Shown here: positions 25,329 through 34,914 of the stretch, piece by piece
Layout of the letters: every line of letters begins with the position of its first letter
Position numbering within the stretch: the first letter of the stretch is position 1
Origin: Pseudosulfitobacter koreensis
GTDB taxonomy: Bacteria > Pseudomonadota > Alphaproteobacteria > Rhodobacterales > Rhodobacteraceae
Reading direction: 5' to 3'
NCBI RefSeq assembly: GCF_024733015.1
Contig: NZ_JANKJG010000002.1
Span: 310,001 to 374,000, forward strand
Length of the DNA stretch: 64,000 nt
Notes under the pieces: generated by a model
Told to the model about the DNA's origin: nothing
The model's database searches: none
The model's input: only the letters and a program-made list of their open reading frames with translations
Position numbers and translations under genes: made by a program

Positions 25329-26423
25329 TCAGTACTTCAGGTACTTCTCGCGCGCGGCCACATAGGGTGCGTCGATCTTTTCGGTGCGGTTGCGCACCAG
25401 GTTCAGCGCCTCGATGAAGCTCTCGGTGGTCTTCTTGACCAGCGGATCGTCACTGGCACGCAGTTCCTCGACCACTTCGACCGATGCCTTGGCACCCGCT
25501 TCCATGATGTCGTCGGGGAAGTTGCGCACGATCACGCCGTGGTCGTTGACCAGCGTTTGCAGCGCGCGTGGGTCGTTGGCGTAGAAGTCCGCCGCAACCT
25601 GATCGTATTCCGCCTGGCTGACGTCGCGGATGATCGCCTGCAGATCGTCGGGCAGTTCCTGATACTTCTTCTTGTCCACGACTAGTTCGGTCGCCAGACC
25701 GGATTCGACGAAGGACGGCATGTAGTAGTTCTTGGCGACCTGATGGAAGCCGAGCGCCAGATCGTTGTAGGGACCGACGAATTCGGCCGCGTCCAGCGTA
25801 CCCGATTGCAGCGCCTGGAAGATTTCGCCAGCCGCCATGTTGGTGACGGTTGCGCCCAGTTTCTCCCAGACCCGGCCACCCAGGCCCGGTGTGCGGAACC
25901 GCACGCCCTTAACGTCCTCGACGCTGTTCAGCTCGTCGCGGAACCAACCGCCGGTCTGCGTGCCGGTGTTGCCCGACAAGAAGCCCTGAACGCCGAACTG
26001 GTCATAGATTTCGTCCCAGATTTCCTGACCGCCCAGGAAGCGGACCCAGGCCGTAAGTTCTGGCGTGGTCATGCCGTAGGGAACGCCGGTAAAGAACGAC
26101 AGCGCGGGCGATTTGTTCTGCCAGTAATAGGCGGCGCCGTGGCTCATCTCGGCGGTGCCGTCGATCACGGCGTCCAGCGATTGCAGTGGCGGCACCAGTT
26201 CGCCTGCCGAATAGACCTGAATGGTCAGACGACCACCCGAGGCCGCGGTGACGCGGTCGGCCAGACGCTGCGCGCCGACACCCAGGCCGGGAAAGTTCTT
26301 GGGCCAGGTGGTGACCATGCGCCAGGTGATGTTGCCCTGCGCGATTGCCGGTGCTGCCAGCGTGGATGCCGCAGCACCCGCCCCGATCACACCTGCATTA
26401 CGAATAAATGAACGACGATCCAC
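25329..26423 (-). CDS. TRAP transporter solute-binding protein (TakP/DctP-like)
   Basis: A 364-residue periplasmic protein. I start at GTG 26423, which has GGGAGGA 8 bases upstream and gives a twin-arginine signal (DRRSFIRNAGVIGAGAAAST...APAIAQ). The mature start NITWRMVTTWPKNFPG, the GELVPPLQSLDAVIDGTAEM block and YYWQNKSPA resemble the 2-oxoacid-binding protein TakP of Rhodobacter, so a 2-oxo acid or related carboxylate is the likely ligand. Its gene converges on the dctQM genes and so has its own promoter, which is unusual for TRAP loci. Confidence 0.88.
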   Translation of the reverse strand: MDRRSFIRNAGVIGAGAAASTLAAPAIAQGNITWRMVTTWPKNFPGLGVGAQRLADRVTAASGGRLTIQVYSAGELVPPLQSLDAVIDGTAEMSHGAAYYWQNKSPALSFFTGVPYGMTTPELTAWVRFLGGQEIWDEIYDQFGVQGFLSGNTGTQTGGWFRDELNSVEDVKGVRFRTPGLGGRVWEKLGATVTNMAAGEIFQALQSGTLDAAEFVGPYNDLALGFHQVAKNYYMPSFVESGLATELVVDKKKYQELPDDLQAIIRDVSQAEYDQVAADFYANDPRALQTLVNDHGVIVRNFPDDIMEAGAKASVEVVEELRASDDPLVKKTTESFIEALNLVRNRTEKIDAPYVAAREKYLKY

Positions 26424-26922
26424 GATTGTATCCTCCCGAATGTGAAATGTCATAAAGCGTGCCCAGCCTGTTGCCGGACATACTTCTGTGTGTTGATAAA
26501 CAGTGTTGCGAAGGAATGTCCATGCTGAGCCGGACAGGTGATACATCACGTTTTCACCGGACTGTAACACTCGCGCCCGTGAAAAAATTTTGTTGTGACA
26601 TCATACATCTGTGGGGCGATCAACCGTTCGCGCGCGCACATCTGCGGGTCATCTTGCCCAAGTTGCCAAGAGCACCGAGGGGCAAGGGAGACCGAAAGCC
26701 GGACCGACACGGCCAGAGGACGGACCGCAGAGCATTACGTGACTACTTATGTGATTATCTCGAAAACTTATTTCAGTTTTGATCACGCAAAGCTCTTCTG
26801 CATGGCATCTGAAGACAGTTCCTTTTCTAGCTTCCGGGCAGCTGTGTGCGGGCCATAACCCCCGGTCAAGAAGCCTGTTTGTTGATTTAAAAAAGCTCAA
26901 TTTTATAAACGAAGGTGTAAAT
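26424..26922. other. 500-base AT-richer intergenic region
   Basis: This gap separates the divergent TRAP binding-protein and GH16 genes. I find no convincing gene. It is clearly less GC-rich than the surroundings, particularly 26740-26920 (runs such as TTATGTGATTATCTCG and TTTAAAAAAGC), and should contain both promoters. No strong inverted repeat was seen. Confidence 0.5.
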
Positions 26923-28083
26923 ATGGCATATGCAATCGCTCCCACTCAACTGGATACCTACGCTGCCGGAATAGACGATATCGCCTACGCTCAGACCGGC
27001 GACGGCTATTTTGGCCGGATGTCCCTCCTGGCGATGGGTTTGACCGAGGCCGAGGCGGACGCCGTATTGATGTCTTCGCTGGCGACTGAACCTGGAATTT
27101 CGATCACCATGGAAAACTACATGGCATGGCTGCTGCAAGCCGGCGAAAGTTCTGGCAGCACGACCGGCACTCTGGGCACCGACGGGTCCGGCGAAGCAAG
27201 CGAACAGTCCGACGATGTGGAAGAAACTGAGCTTACCGACGAAGACATGATGCTGTCTGACGGCACAGACAGCTACGACGGCACAGATCCTTACGACGGC
27301 ACAGATACTTACGATGGCACAGAGACGTCCGATGGAACCGAGCTGAACGATGATGAATCCGATATGGACACAGAACTAACCGACCTGACGACCGCCTCCG
27401 GGGAACAGAGCGTGGACAATGTTGGTACCAATTCGACGATGTCAGGGTTTGGGCCGGACTCCCCCGTGACATGGAGAGATTCCAACATGAAACCGAGCGA
27501 CGGGGCATTCGACACCGAATTCACGTCCGACAACATCACCGTGCGCGACGACGGCAGCATGTTGATGGAACTGCTGCCAAATCCGGGCGGGGAGTATAAT
27601 TTCACGGGCGCTGAAATCAGCAGTGCCGAGCCGGTCCTTTACGGAAGGTACGAGATGAGTATCCGTGCCTCCGACCAGGAGGGTGTTCTTTCCACCATGT
27701 TCACATACACCGGTGAAAGCGAAGGAAACGAGCACGACGAAATCGACATCGAAATCATGGGCAAGGACCCGACCACCGCGCAGGTCGGCATGTTCCGAGA
27801 CGGGCAACATGAACTGACGATGATTGATCTGGGCTTTGACTCGTCCGCAGGCTTTAACGACTACGCATTCGAATGGGCGCCGGATTCAATCACGTGGTAT
27901 GTGAACGACGTGATGGTTCACCAATTCAATGCCAGCGACGGTTATGACATTCCCAGTACCCCCCAGCGTCTGTTTGCAAACTTGTGGGCGAATGATGACA
28001 GTGTTCAGGGTTGGGGCGGGTACAAGGACAAGGAAACAGCGACCTCAATGGAGATCGCGGGATATTCCTATACCCCGCTCTGA
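26923..28083 (+). CDS. GH16 family glycoside hydrolase with unusual acidic N-terminal region
   Basis: A 386-residue protein. The C-terminal ~210 residues are a glycoside hydrolase family 16 beta-jelly-roll (endo-beta-1,3/1,4-glucanase, laminarinase or EPS lyase type). The catalytic motif Glu273-Ile-Asp275-Ile-Glu277 sits in GNEHDEIDIEIMG, with WAPDSITWYVNDVMVHQ downstream. There is no Sec signal. Residues 1-75 form an unrecognised Ala-rich domain (MAYAIAPTQLDTYAAGIDD...). About 100 Ser/Thr/Asp/Glu-rich residues follow, with a five-fold [YS]DGT[DE]x repeat. The ATG has GAAGG upstream. Secretion by a type I-like route is possible but no exporter lies nearby. Confidence 0.85.
   Translation: MAYAIAPTQLDTYAAGIDDIAYAQTGDGYFGRMSLLAMGLTEAEADAVLMSSLATEPGISITMENYMAWLLQAGESSGSTTGTLGTDGSGEASEQSDDVEETELTDEDMMLSDGTDSYDGTDPYDGTDTYDGTETSDGTELNDDESDMDTELTDLTTASGEQSVDNVGTNSTMSGFGPDSPVTWRDSNMKPSDGAFDTEFTSDNITVRDDGSMLMELLPNPGGEYNFTGAEISSAEPVLYGRYEMSIRASDQEGVLSTMFTYTGESEGNEHDEIDIEIMGKDPTTAQVGMFRDGQHELTMIDLGFDSSAGFNDYAFEWAPDSITWYVNDVMVHQFNASDGYDIPSTPQRLFANLWANDDSVQGWGGYKDKETATSMEIAGYSYTPL
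27256..27345 (+). repeat. Five-copy 18-bp in-frame tandem repeat in the GH16 gene
   Basis: Units read TMYGAYGGMACMGAN plus three bases. They encode SDGTDS, YDGTDP, YDGTDT, YDGTET and SDGTEL. The middle three copies are nearly identical at DNA level, so copy number may vary between strains. Confidence 0.9.
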
Positions 28084-28155
28084 TCGAGATTCCATAACCT
28101 TGACGCACGGGCTCCTTGCCAGTCACTTTCGCCGCGCTTCTTCTGCAATGTTGAC

Positions 28156-29589
28156 CTAACCATCGTAGGTGACCCGCCAGATCGTGCCGCCCGTGTCGTC
28201 AACCACGTACATCGCACCATCGGGTGCAACGGTCACATCGGCCGGCCGCCCCCAGACTTCGGCGCGGTCGGTGCCGCGCGCCCAGAAACCCGTCATGAAA
28301 TTCTCATAGGTCCCGACGGGCAACCCGTCCGAAAAGGGCACAAAGACAACCTTGTAGCCCGTCGGCTGCGTCCGGTTCCACGACCCCTTGAGCGCGACAA
28401 AGGCCCCGTCCCGAAAGCGTTCGGGAAACATCTCGCCCTCGTAGAACGCCATATCCATCGCCGCCGAATGCGGGTTAAAGATCAGGTCGGGCACTTGGGT
28501 GGTCTCCACCAGCTCCGGTTCAAGCTGCGCAAACCCCGGTTGCGGGTTGGTGCCCATATAACTGTAGGGCCAGCCGAAAAATTCGCCCTCGTCCACGCGG
28601 ATCAGGTAGTCAGGAACCAGATTGTCCCCTGCCCCGTCCCGCTCCTGCACCACGGCAAAGATCGCGCCGGTTTCTGGGTGCACGTCAAGACCCGCAGGGT
28701 TGCGCACGCCCGTCACAAGGGTCCGCTGGTCGGAACCATCGGCGGCAAAGCTCTGGATCGTGGCCTTCGGTTCAGGCTCGACCGAGATATTGCCAAGCGA
28801 GCCGACCCCGACATAAAGCCGCCCGTCCGGTCCGATTTCGATGTCACGGTTCACATGGCCGTTCATCGCTCCGAACACACCGCTTTCGGTCAGCAGATCC
28901 TGACCGGAGAAATCGAACAGCGGCTTGCGGTTCTCGACGGGCGTGGCATCGACGGTCTGGCTGCGCGCGCCGACGTTGCGGATGTTGGGCGATTTATAGG
29001 GCTGCGACCAGATGCCTTCGAGATCGGCAATCAGGATTTCATAGTCGAAATCACCCTCGCCGGTCCACGCCCGGTGCGTGATGCCATAGGGCGCGGTAAA
29101 TGGCTCGAACGCGCGCGAGATGATGTCCGCCACCCCGTCGCCGTCCGTGTCGCGCAGCAGGGTGATATAGCCGCCCGTTTGCATCGACACCAGCAGATCG
29201 CCGTTGGGCAGGACATGGCCCTGCCGCGGTGCCTCAAGCCCCTCGGCAAAAAGCGTGGCCGAAAATCCGTCGGGCAGCGCCAACTCGTCCGAAACTTCGC
29301 TGGCGCGCAGCGGCGCGTTGGCCACCGGCGGACCCTGATAGGGTTCGGGCAGATCGGCCAGATCGACGCGAAAGCTTTGGCCTATGGCCTGATCCTGTTC
29401 GGGGGTGGCCGCGATGGCGCTGATCACCTCCCCGGCGGTGTCGTCCGTTGACGACACGATTTGCGCGTCGCTCGGCGCGGGGCTGGTCTGCGCGTCACTT
29501 TGGTCTTGCGCGGCGGCAAAACCGGCAGAGGTGAAGACAGCGACAAGTGCAGTCGTGGTGCGATAGGTGCGAAAGGTACGGGCAGACAT
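28156..29589 (-). CDS. PQQ-type sugar dehydrogenase (sorbosone/glucose dehydrogenase family)
   Basis: A 477-residue secreted protein with a signal peptide ending SAGFAAAQDQ and a six-bladed beta-propeller of the GSDH family. Recognisable pieces are LPDGFSATLFAEGLEAPRQGHVLPNGDLLVS, GRLYVGVGSLGNI, RNPAGLDVHPETGAIFAVV, NLVPDYLIRVDEGEFFGWPYSY, and the final blade GRPADVTVAPDGAMYVVDD. Family members oxidise aldoses or L-sorbosone in the periplasm with pyrroloquinoline quinone. No PQQ biosynthesis gene is in this window. An AAGGAG site precedes the ATG. Confidence 0.85.
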   Translation of the reverse strand: MSARTFRTYRTTTALVAVFTSAGFAAAQDQSDAQTSPAPSDAQIVSSTDDTAGEVISAIAATPEQDQAIGQSFRVDLADLPEPYQGPPVANAPLRASEVSDELALPDGFSATLFAEGLEAPRQGHVLPNGDLLVSMQTGGYITLLRDTDGDGVADIISRAFEPFTAPYGITHRAWTGEGDFDYEILIADLEGIWSQPYKSPNIRNVGARSQTVDATPVENRKPLFDFSGQDLLTESGVFGAMNGHVNRDIEIGPDGRLYVGVGSLGNISVEPEPKATIQSFAADGSDQRTLVTGVRNPAGLDVHPETGAIFAVVQERDGAGDNLVPDYLIRVDEGEFFGWPYSYMGTNPQPGFAQLEPELVETTQVPDLIFNPHSAAMDMAFYEGEMFPERFRDGAFVALKGSWNRTQPTGYKVVFVPFSDGLPVGTYENFMTGFWARGTDRAEVWGRPADVTVAPDGAMYVVDDTGGTIWRVTYDG

Positions 29590-29694
29590 GAATGCTCCTT
29601 GAGGAAATATCGGTGTTTGAAACGGGCGGGCAGTTGCCGGAAAAATGTTTCAGACACCGAAAGAGTTCCATCAGGGGCGGAAAAACGCGCGGTT

Positions 29695-32600
29695 TCAGGA
29701 CCGCGACATGAACCCGCGCAGCTTCAGAACCGCGACGTAGAACACCGGGACAAGGAAAATCCCGATCACCGCCGATGACGCCATCCCCCCAAGCACACCG
29801 ATGCCGATGGAGTTCTGCGCCCCTGCCCCCGCACCCGAAGCGAGGGCCAGCGGCAAAACCCCCAGCATGAAGGCGAAGGTGGTCATCAGGATCGGACGCA
29901 GCCGCTGGCGGGATGCGACCAGCGCCGCGTCGATCACCGATTTGCCCTCGTGCACCTGCGACTGGGCAAATTCCACGATCAGAATGGCGTTGCGCGCCGC
30001 AAGGCCGATGGTCGTCAGCAGACCCACCTTGAAGTACACGTCGTTCGACTGTCCCATGAAATAGGCCGCGGCCAGTGCACCCAGGATTCCGACCGGCACG
30101 GTCAGCATCACTGCCAGCGGCACGGCCCAGCTTTCGTACAAGGCTGCCAGCGCCAGGAACACGACCAGAGCCGACAGCGCAAAGAGCAGCGGCGCCTGAT
30201 TGCCAGACAGCCGTTCCTGATAGGACAGGCCGGTCCAGGCGGTGCCGTAGTTGCCGTCGAGTTCTGCGACCAGCTCTTCCATCGCGTCCATGCCGTCGCT
30301 TGACGACAGACCCGCCGCTGCGGCCCCGCTCAGCTCCATCCCCCGCGTGCCGCCAAAGCGTGCGACGGCCTGCGGTTCCTGCGTCCAGTTCTGTTCGGAG
30401 AAGGCGGCGAAGGAGACCATCTCACCCTGGCTGTTGCGCGCGTACCAGCGGTTGATGTCCTCGGGCTGCGACCGCGTTTCGGCCTGACCCTGCACGATGA
30501 CGGGACGCAGATCGTTGCCCAGGGCAAAGTCGTTGACCTCGCGACCGGCAAAGATCACCGACAGCATCGCGTTGATTTCGGTGATCGACAGGCCGAAGGC
30601 CGCGGCCTTTTGCTGGTCGATATCCAGACGCAGCGCGGTCTGCGTCGCCGCCTCATTGCCGCGCAGCGAGGTGACACGCCCATCGGCCTGCGCATTCGCG
30701 ACCAGTTGGTTCGCGGCTGCGGCCAACGCTTGTTGCCCCTGCCCGCCATTGTCGGTCAGAAACATCGTAAAGCCCGACGAGCTGCCCAGACCCTGGATCG
30801 CAGGCGGTTGCAGAACGAAGATGTTGCCCTGACGGTTGGTAGTGAAGAAATAGCCGTTGGCCCGGTTTACCAGCCCGCCGATGTCAAACCCGTCACGTTC
30901 CGCGTAGTCGCGCAGTTTGACGAAGACCATCGCGTTGTTCTGGCCACTGCCGCCAAAGCTGAAGCCAAGTGCGGCAAAGACGGATTCGACCGTATCGCTT
31001 TCGGCGTTCAGCAGATAGCCTTCGACCTTCTCGACCAATGCCTTGGTCTGTTCCGTGGTGGACCCGTCTGGGCCCTGGATGATCACCAGCGCCACACCCT
31101 GGTCCTCGTTGGGCAGAAACGATCCCGGCAACCGGTCGAATAGGACAACCACGCCAAAGACCACCGCGACCAGCACCAGCAGGGTGCGCATGGGGCGTTT
31201 GACATAGCGGGTGACGACGCTGACGTATCCGTTGGTCGCGCGGTCGAGATTGCGGTTGAACCAGCGCGCCGGTGCAATTCCATCGCCGTGCGCGCGTGGC
31301 TTGAGAAGGCTCGCACACATTGCGGGTGTGAGGATGACCGCGACGCCCAGCGACAGGACCATGGCGGTAATGATCGTGATCGAGAACTGGCGATAGATCA
31401 CGCCGGTCGCACCGCCCATAAAGGCCATCGGCAGGAACACCGCAGACAGCACCAGCACGATACCAACCAGCGCCGAGGTGATCTCGTCCATGCTTTTTTC
31501 CGTGGCCTCGACCGGGCCGATCCCGTCTTCCTCCATCACGCGCTCGACGTTCTCGACCACCACGATCGCATCGTCGACCAAGAGGCCGATGGCCAGGACC
31601 AGCGCGAACATCGTGAGCGTGTTGATGGTGAACCCGGCTGCGGCAAGCACGGCGAACGTGCCCAGCAGGACCACGGGAATGGCAATGACCGGAATAAGCG
31701 TGGCCCGCCAGCTTTGCAGGAAGACGAGGATGACGAAGAAGACCAGAACCACAGCCTCGATCAGGGTGTGATAGACCTGCGAGATGGATTCCTCGACGAA
31801 GGGCGAGGTGTCGTAGGGATAGACCACATCGACATCCGCAGGCAGCGCACCCGCAATGCCGTCAATCGTCTTGCGCACCGCGGCGGCGGTATCGACCGCA
31901 TTCGCCCCCGTCGCAAGGTTGACCGCAAAGCCTGCCGCCGGGTTGCCGTTGTGCCGCGCGGCCCCGCCATAGCTTTCCTGACCGATTTCAATTTCGGCCA
32001 CATCGCCCAGAAACACGGTCGAGCCATCGGGATCGACGCGCAACAGGATGCTTTCGAATTCATCGACCGAGGACAGTTGCGACTGCGCCGAGATCGGCAC
32101 CGTCATTCGCTGGCCCATGGCGCTGGGTTGCGCACCGAGTTCGCCTACGGTGACGTTGGTGTTCTGCGCTGCCACCGCCGCAGTCACGTCTGCGGGCGTC
32201 ACCTGGTATTGGACCATCTTCATCGGGTCCATCCAGATCCGCATCGCATAGCCCGAGCCGAAGGTGCTGATTGAACCGACGCCGGGGGTCCGCTTGACCG
32301 GGTCCTCGATCAGCTGGGCGATCAGGTCTCCCAGTTCCACCGTCGTCAGGCGCTCGTTCGTGGTGGTCAGCGCGCCGACCAGCAAAATCGAACTGGTCGA
32401 CCGCGCCACCCGCACGCCTTGCTGTTGGACCACGTCGGGCAATTGCGAGGTGACCAGTTGCAGATTGTTCTGCACCTGCACCTGCGCGATGTCCGCGTCC
32501 ACGGTGTCATCAAAGGTCAGCGAGATCGACGCCGATCCGGGCGTCGAGTTCGACGTCATGTAGGTCAAGCCATCAAGCGCGGTCATCGCATCCTCGATCA

Positions 32601-32790
32601 CCGTCGTCACCGAGGATTCCACGATCTCCGCCGAAGCGCCCGTGTAGCTTGCGGTGATGCGCACCGTCGTGGGCGCGATCTGCGGGTATTGCTCGATCGC
32701 CAGAGAATTGAGGCCAAGTGCCCCGACCAGCATGACGACAAGTGCGATCACCCAGGCAAAAACCGGACGGTGAATGAAAAAACGTGCCAT
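29695..32790 (-). CDS. RND efflux transporter, AcrB/MexB type
   Basis: A 1031-residue inner-membrane RND pump of the HAE1 group, with 12 membrane helices and two large periplasmic loops. It starts MARFFIHRPVFAWVIALVVML, as AcrB proteins do. The proton-relay helix 4 contains AIGLLVDDAIVVVENVERVM with the double Asp. The C-terminal helix block GLAARNAILIVEFA is present. It exports lipophilic drugs, solvents or bile-like compounds with the adaptor encoded 4 bases upstream. No outer-membrane channel gene is adjacent, so the pair must borrow a TolC-like protein encoded elsewhere. Confidence 0.95.
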   Translation of the reverse strand: MARFFIHRPVFAWVIALVVMLVGALGLNSLAIEQYPQIAPTTVRITASYTGASAEIVESSVTTVIEDAMTALDGLTYMTSNSTPGSASISLTFDDTVDADIAQVQVQNNLQLVTSQLPDVVQQQGVRVARSTSSILLVGALTTTNERLTTVELGDLIAQLIEDPVKRTPGVGSISTFGSGYAMRIWMDPMKMVQYQVTPADVTAAVAAQNTNVTVGELGAQPSAMGQRMTVPISAQSQLSSVDEFESILLRVDPDGSTVFLGDVAEIEIGQESYGGAARHNGNPAAGFAVNLATGANAVDTAAAVRKTIDGIAGALPADVDVVYPYDTSPFVEESISQVYHTLIEAVVLVFFVILVFLQSWRATLIPVIAIPVVLLGTFAVLAAAGFTINTLTMFALVLAIGLLVDDAIVVVENVERVMEEDGIGPVEATEKSMDEITSALVGIVLVLSAVFLPMAFMGGATGVIYRQFSITIITAMVLSLGVAVILTPAMCASLLKPRAHGDGIAPARWFNRNLDRATNGYVSVVTRYVKRPMRTLLVLVAVVFGVVVLFDRLPGSFLPNEDQGVALVIIQGPDGSTTEQTKALVEKVEGYLLNAESDTVESVFAALGFSFGGSGQNNAMVFVKLRDYAERDGFDIGGLVNRANGYFFTTNRQGNIFVLQPPAIQGLGSSSGFTMFLTDNGGQGQQALAAAANQLVANAQADGRVTSLRGNEAATQTALRLDIDQQKAAAFGLSITEINAMLSVIFAGREVNDFALGNDLRPVIVQGQAETRSQPEDINRWYARNSQGEMVSFAAFSEQNWTQEPQAVARFGGTRGMELSGAAAAGLSSSDGMDAMEELVAELDGNYGTAWTGLSYQERLSGNQAPLLFALSALVVFLALAALYESWAVPLAVMLTVPVGILGALAAAYFMGQSNDVYFKVGLLTTIGLAARNAILIVEFAQSQVHEGKSVIDAALVASRQRLRPILMTTFAFMLGVLPLALASGAGAGAQNSIGIGVLGGMASSAVIGIFLVPVFYVAVLKLRGFMSRS

Positions 32791-32794
32791 GTGG

Positions 32795-33967
32795 TTACTC
32801 CGTCGCGGACGCGTCGGAGGGCGTCGGTGTCGGCGCGGGGTCGCGCACGACGCCGTTGGCGTCGAATGTGACAGGGACGGACACGACGTCCATCCCTTCG
32901 GACAGTCCGGCCAGCCCATCCACGACGATCTTGTCGCCGCTCTCCAGCCCGTCGGTGACGATCCATTGCTGCTCGTAACTGCCCTTTTCGGTCAGATCCC
33001 GCTGGCTGACCTTGCCATCGGCCACGACCCAGGCCGACAGATTGCCCAGCTTGTCACGGCTGGTGGCGGATTGCGACACCAGGATCGCGCGCGTGGTGCC
33101 GAGGTCGATCTGCCCACGCAGGAACATGCCGGGCAGGATAAGATTGTCGGGGTTGTCGAAGCGAAACCGTGTGTCGATGGACCCGGTCGAGGTCGAGACC
33201 GTCACACCCGGCGCGACAAGCGTGCCGCTGCCCTGATAGGTCCGGCCATTTTCCAGTGTCAGCGTCGCCTTCAACGCCTCGTTCAGACGCAAGGTGCCGT
33301 CGTTGATCTCGTCCATGATGCTCAGGAACCGCGAGGACGGCTCGTACATGTCCACCTCTATCGGATCAAGCTGGGTGACCGTGGCCATCGCATCGGCCTG
33401 CCCTTCCGTCACCAGATCACCGACCGAGACCGAAGCCACACTGGCGACACCGGAAATCGGGCTGGCCACCGTGGTCCAGCCCAGCTGCGCCTTGGCCAGT
33501 GTCAGTTCGGCCTGGGCCGCTGTCACAGCCGCACCTGCCTGATCCAGTGCTGCACGCGCGGATTCAAGCTGCGCCTGCGTGCTGCCCGACCCCACCAGAC
33601 GTTCGGTGCGGATGAACGCCGCCTGCGCTTCGGTCACTTGCGCCTGCGCACTGGACACCTGGGCGGCAGCGCCCGCGACACTGGCCTGATAGGTCGTATC
33701 GTCGATCCGAAACATCGGCGCGCCGGCTGTGATGGGACGGCCCGGATCATACAGGATTTCCGTCACCACACCGCTGACCCGTGGCCGGATCGCGGTGGAC
33801 GATGCCGCAACCGCACGCCCCGGCAGCGTCACGATACGCGGCACATCCTGAAGGGTCGCGTCAACCACGCCGACCTGTTTGGGTGGCATGCCCTGCGCCC
33901 TTGCCGAACCGGTCAACGTGATCGCAGCGGCGAGAATGGCGAGCAATGAGAGCGTGAACTTGTTCAT
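32795..33967 (-). CDS. RND efflux periplasmic adaptor (membrane fusion protein)
   Basis: A 390-residue AcrA/MexA-type adaptor: signal peptide (MNKFTLSLLAILAAAITLTG), lipoyl half-motif RPRVSGVVTEILYDPGRPI, a coiled-coil hairpin rich in Ala/Gln (SSAQAQVTEAQAAFIRTERLVGSG...), the second lipoyl half, and a beta-barrel domain. No lipobox Cys follows the signal, so it is soluble or anchored differently from AcrA. It leads the two-gene efflux operon and is divergent from the TetR gene, sharing the palindromic operator at 34028-34042. Confidence 0.93.
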   Translation of the reverse strand: MNKFTLSLLAILAAAITLTGSARAQGMPPKQVGVVDATLQDVPRIVTLPGRAVAASSTAIRPRVSGVVTEILYDPGRPITAGAPMFRIDDTTYQASVAGAAAQVSSAQAQVTEAQAAFIRTERLVGSGSTQAQLESARAALDQAGAAVTAAQAELTLAKAQLGWTTVASPISGVASVASVSVGDLVTEGQADAMATVTQLDPIEVDMYEPSSRFLSIMDEINDGTLRLNEALKATLTLENGRTYQGSGTLVAPGVTVSTSTGSIDTRFRFDNPDNLILPGMFLRGQIDLGTTRAILVSQSATSRDKLGNLSAWVVADGKVSQRDLTEKGSYEQQWIVTDGLESGDKIVVDGLAGLSEGMDVVSVPVTFDANGVVRDPAPTPTPSDASATE

Positions 33968-34027
33968 GATGTGGGGCAATCCAGTTGGGCAGAGAAAGTG
34001 CGAATGTTGCTGGCTGATTGCAGAAAC

Positions 34028-34042
34028 TTGCATACTATGCAA
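34028..34042. promoter_or_regulatory. Perfect 15-bp operator between tetR and the RND operon
   Basis: TTGCATA-C-TATGCAA is a perfect inverted repeat in the 111-base gap between the divergent genes, 61 bases from the adaptor start and 37 from the TetR start. TetR-family repressors bind such sites and could control both directions. Confidence 0.75.
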
Positions 34043-34078
34043 TGTTTACTTTCAGGGAAACAAACAGGTGCGCACAGA

Positions 34079-34678
34079 ATGGGCATGAGTCTTCGCCAAA
34101 GGCGTCGTTTGCAGACGGCCCGGGACATTCAGATGGCCGCAGTCACCGTCGCCCTGCGCGATGGCTTCGATCAAATGACGACCGAGGCCATCGCCACCGA
34201 AGCAGGCATCAGCACGCGCACATTCTTTAACTATTACAACAACAAGCAGGCTGCGATCCTTGGCGAGGCGGTCAGGCTGGACGTGGCGGGCGCGGGCTGG
34301 TTTGCCAGCTCCGAGGGCGCGCTGACAGACGACCTTGCGAGGCTTATGGGCCAGGGGCTGAAGGACAATCCGCTGGACCGCGCCGTCCTGCGCAAGATCA
34401 TCTCTGTCATAGATGCAAACCCGGCTCTGCAGGATCTCTTTCGCACCAAGGTGGACGAGACATCGCTTTCGCTCGCAACGCTGCTGGACGCACGGCTTGG
34501 ACCGGATATGGCATCGGAGACCCGGCTTCTGGCGGAATTGGCCACCCATGCGCTGACCGAGGCCGTGATGATATGGGCGATGGACGACGCCATGACCCTC
34601 GACGATATAACACCCCTGATCAGCGCCAAGCTGCGCAACGTCGGCAAGATTCTGATGCAAGGGGACGCCCGCGTTTGA
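34079..34678 (+). CDS. TetR-family transcriptional regulator of the RND efflux operon
   Basis: A 199-residue TetR/AcrR regulator. The N-terminal DNA-binding domain reads MTTEAIATEAGISTRTFFNYYNNKQAAI (about residues 30-57), the classic TetR helix-turn-helix with the FNYY/F-x-N-K tail. The ligand-binding part is variable. The ATG at 34079 was chosen over 34085 and over upstream starts because homology begins right after it; the ribosome site is weak. Divergent placement and the palindrome point to repression of the pump genes and of itself, relieved by a pump substrate. Confidence 0.9.
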   Translation: MGMSLRQRRRLQTARDIQMAAVTVALRDGFDQMTTEAIATEAGISTRTFFNYYNNKQAAILGEAVRLDVAGAGWFASSEGALTDDLARLMGQGLKDNPLDRAVLRKIISVIDANPALQDLFRTKVDETSLSLATLLDARLGPDMASETRLLAELATHALTEAVMIWAMDDAMTLDDITPLISAKLRNVGKILMQGDARV

Positions 34679-34914
34679 ACGAGGTCTCAGGCGCGCCGTC
34701 ATCCTCGGGCCGGGTGTCACAGCGCCCGCTCCGATCAGCGCCACGAGTGCGCCGCAAAGCGTGGCGCCGCCACCCTCGGCACTGCGCGCGATCAGCGGCT
34801 ACAGCGCCCGATAGGCCGAGGCAAAGACAAGGCAGATCAAGACGTCAGAACCGGACTGTTCCACTGTCGCACCCGGTCATTGCAGCCGCCCCTTGGCATG
34901 CGCCAGCAAGAGGG

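Noticed and set aside
34679-34914. Possible remnant of a membrane protein gene between tetR and the MhqD-like gene
   Set aside because: A minus-strand frame reads like a hydrophobic helix (LCGALVALIGAGAVT) but has an internal stop and no start or family match; too little to call a pseudogene.
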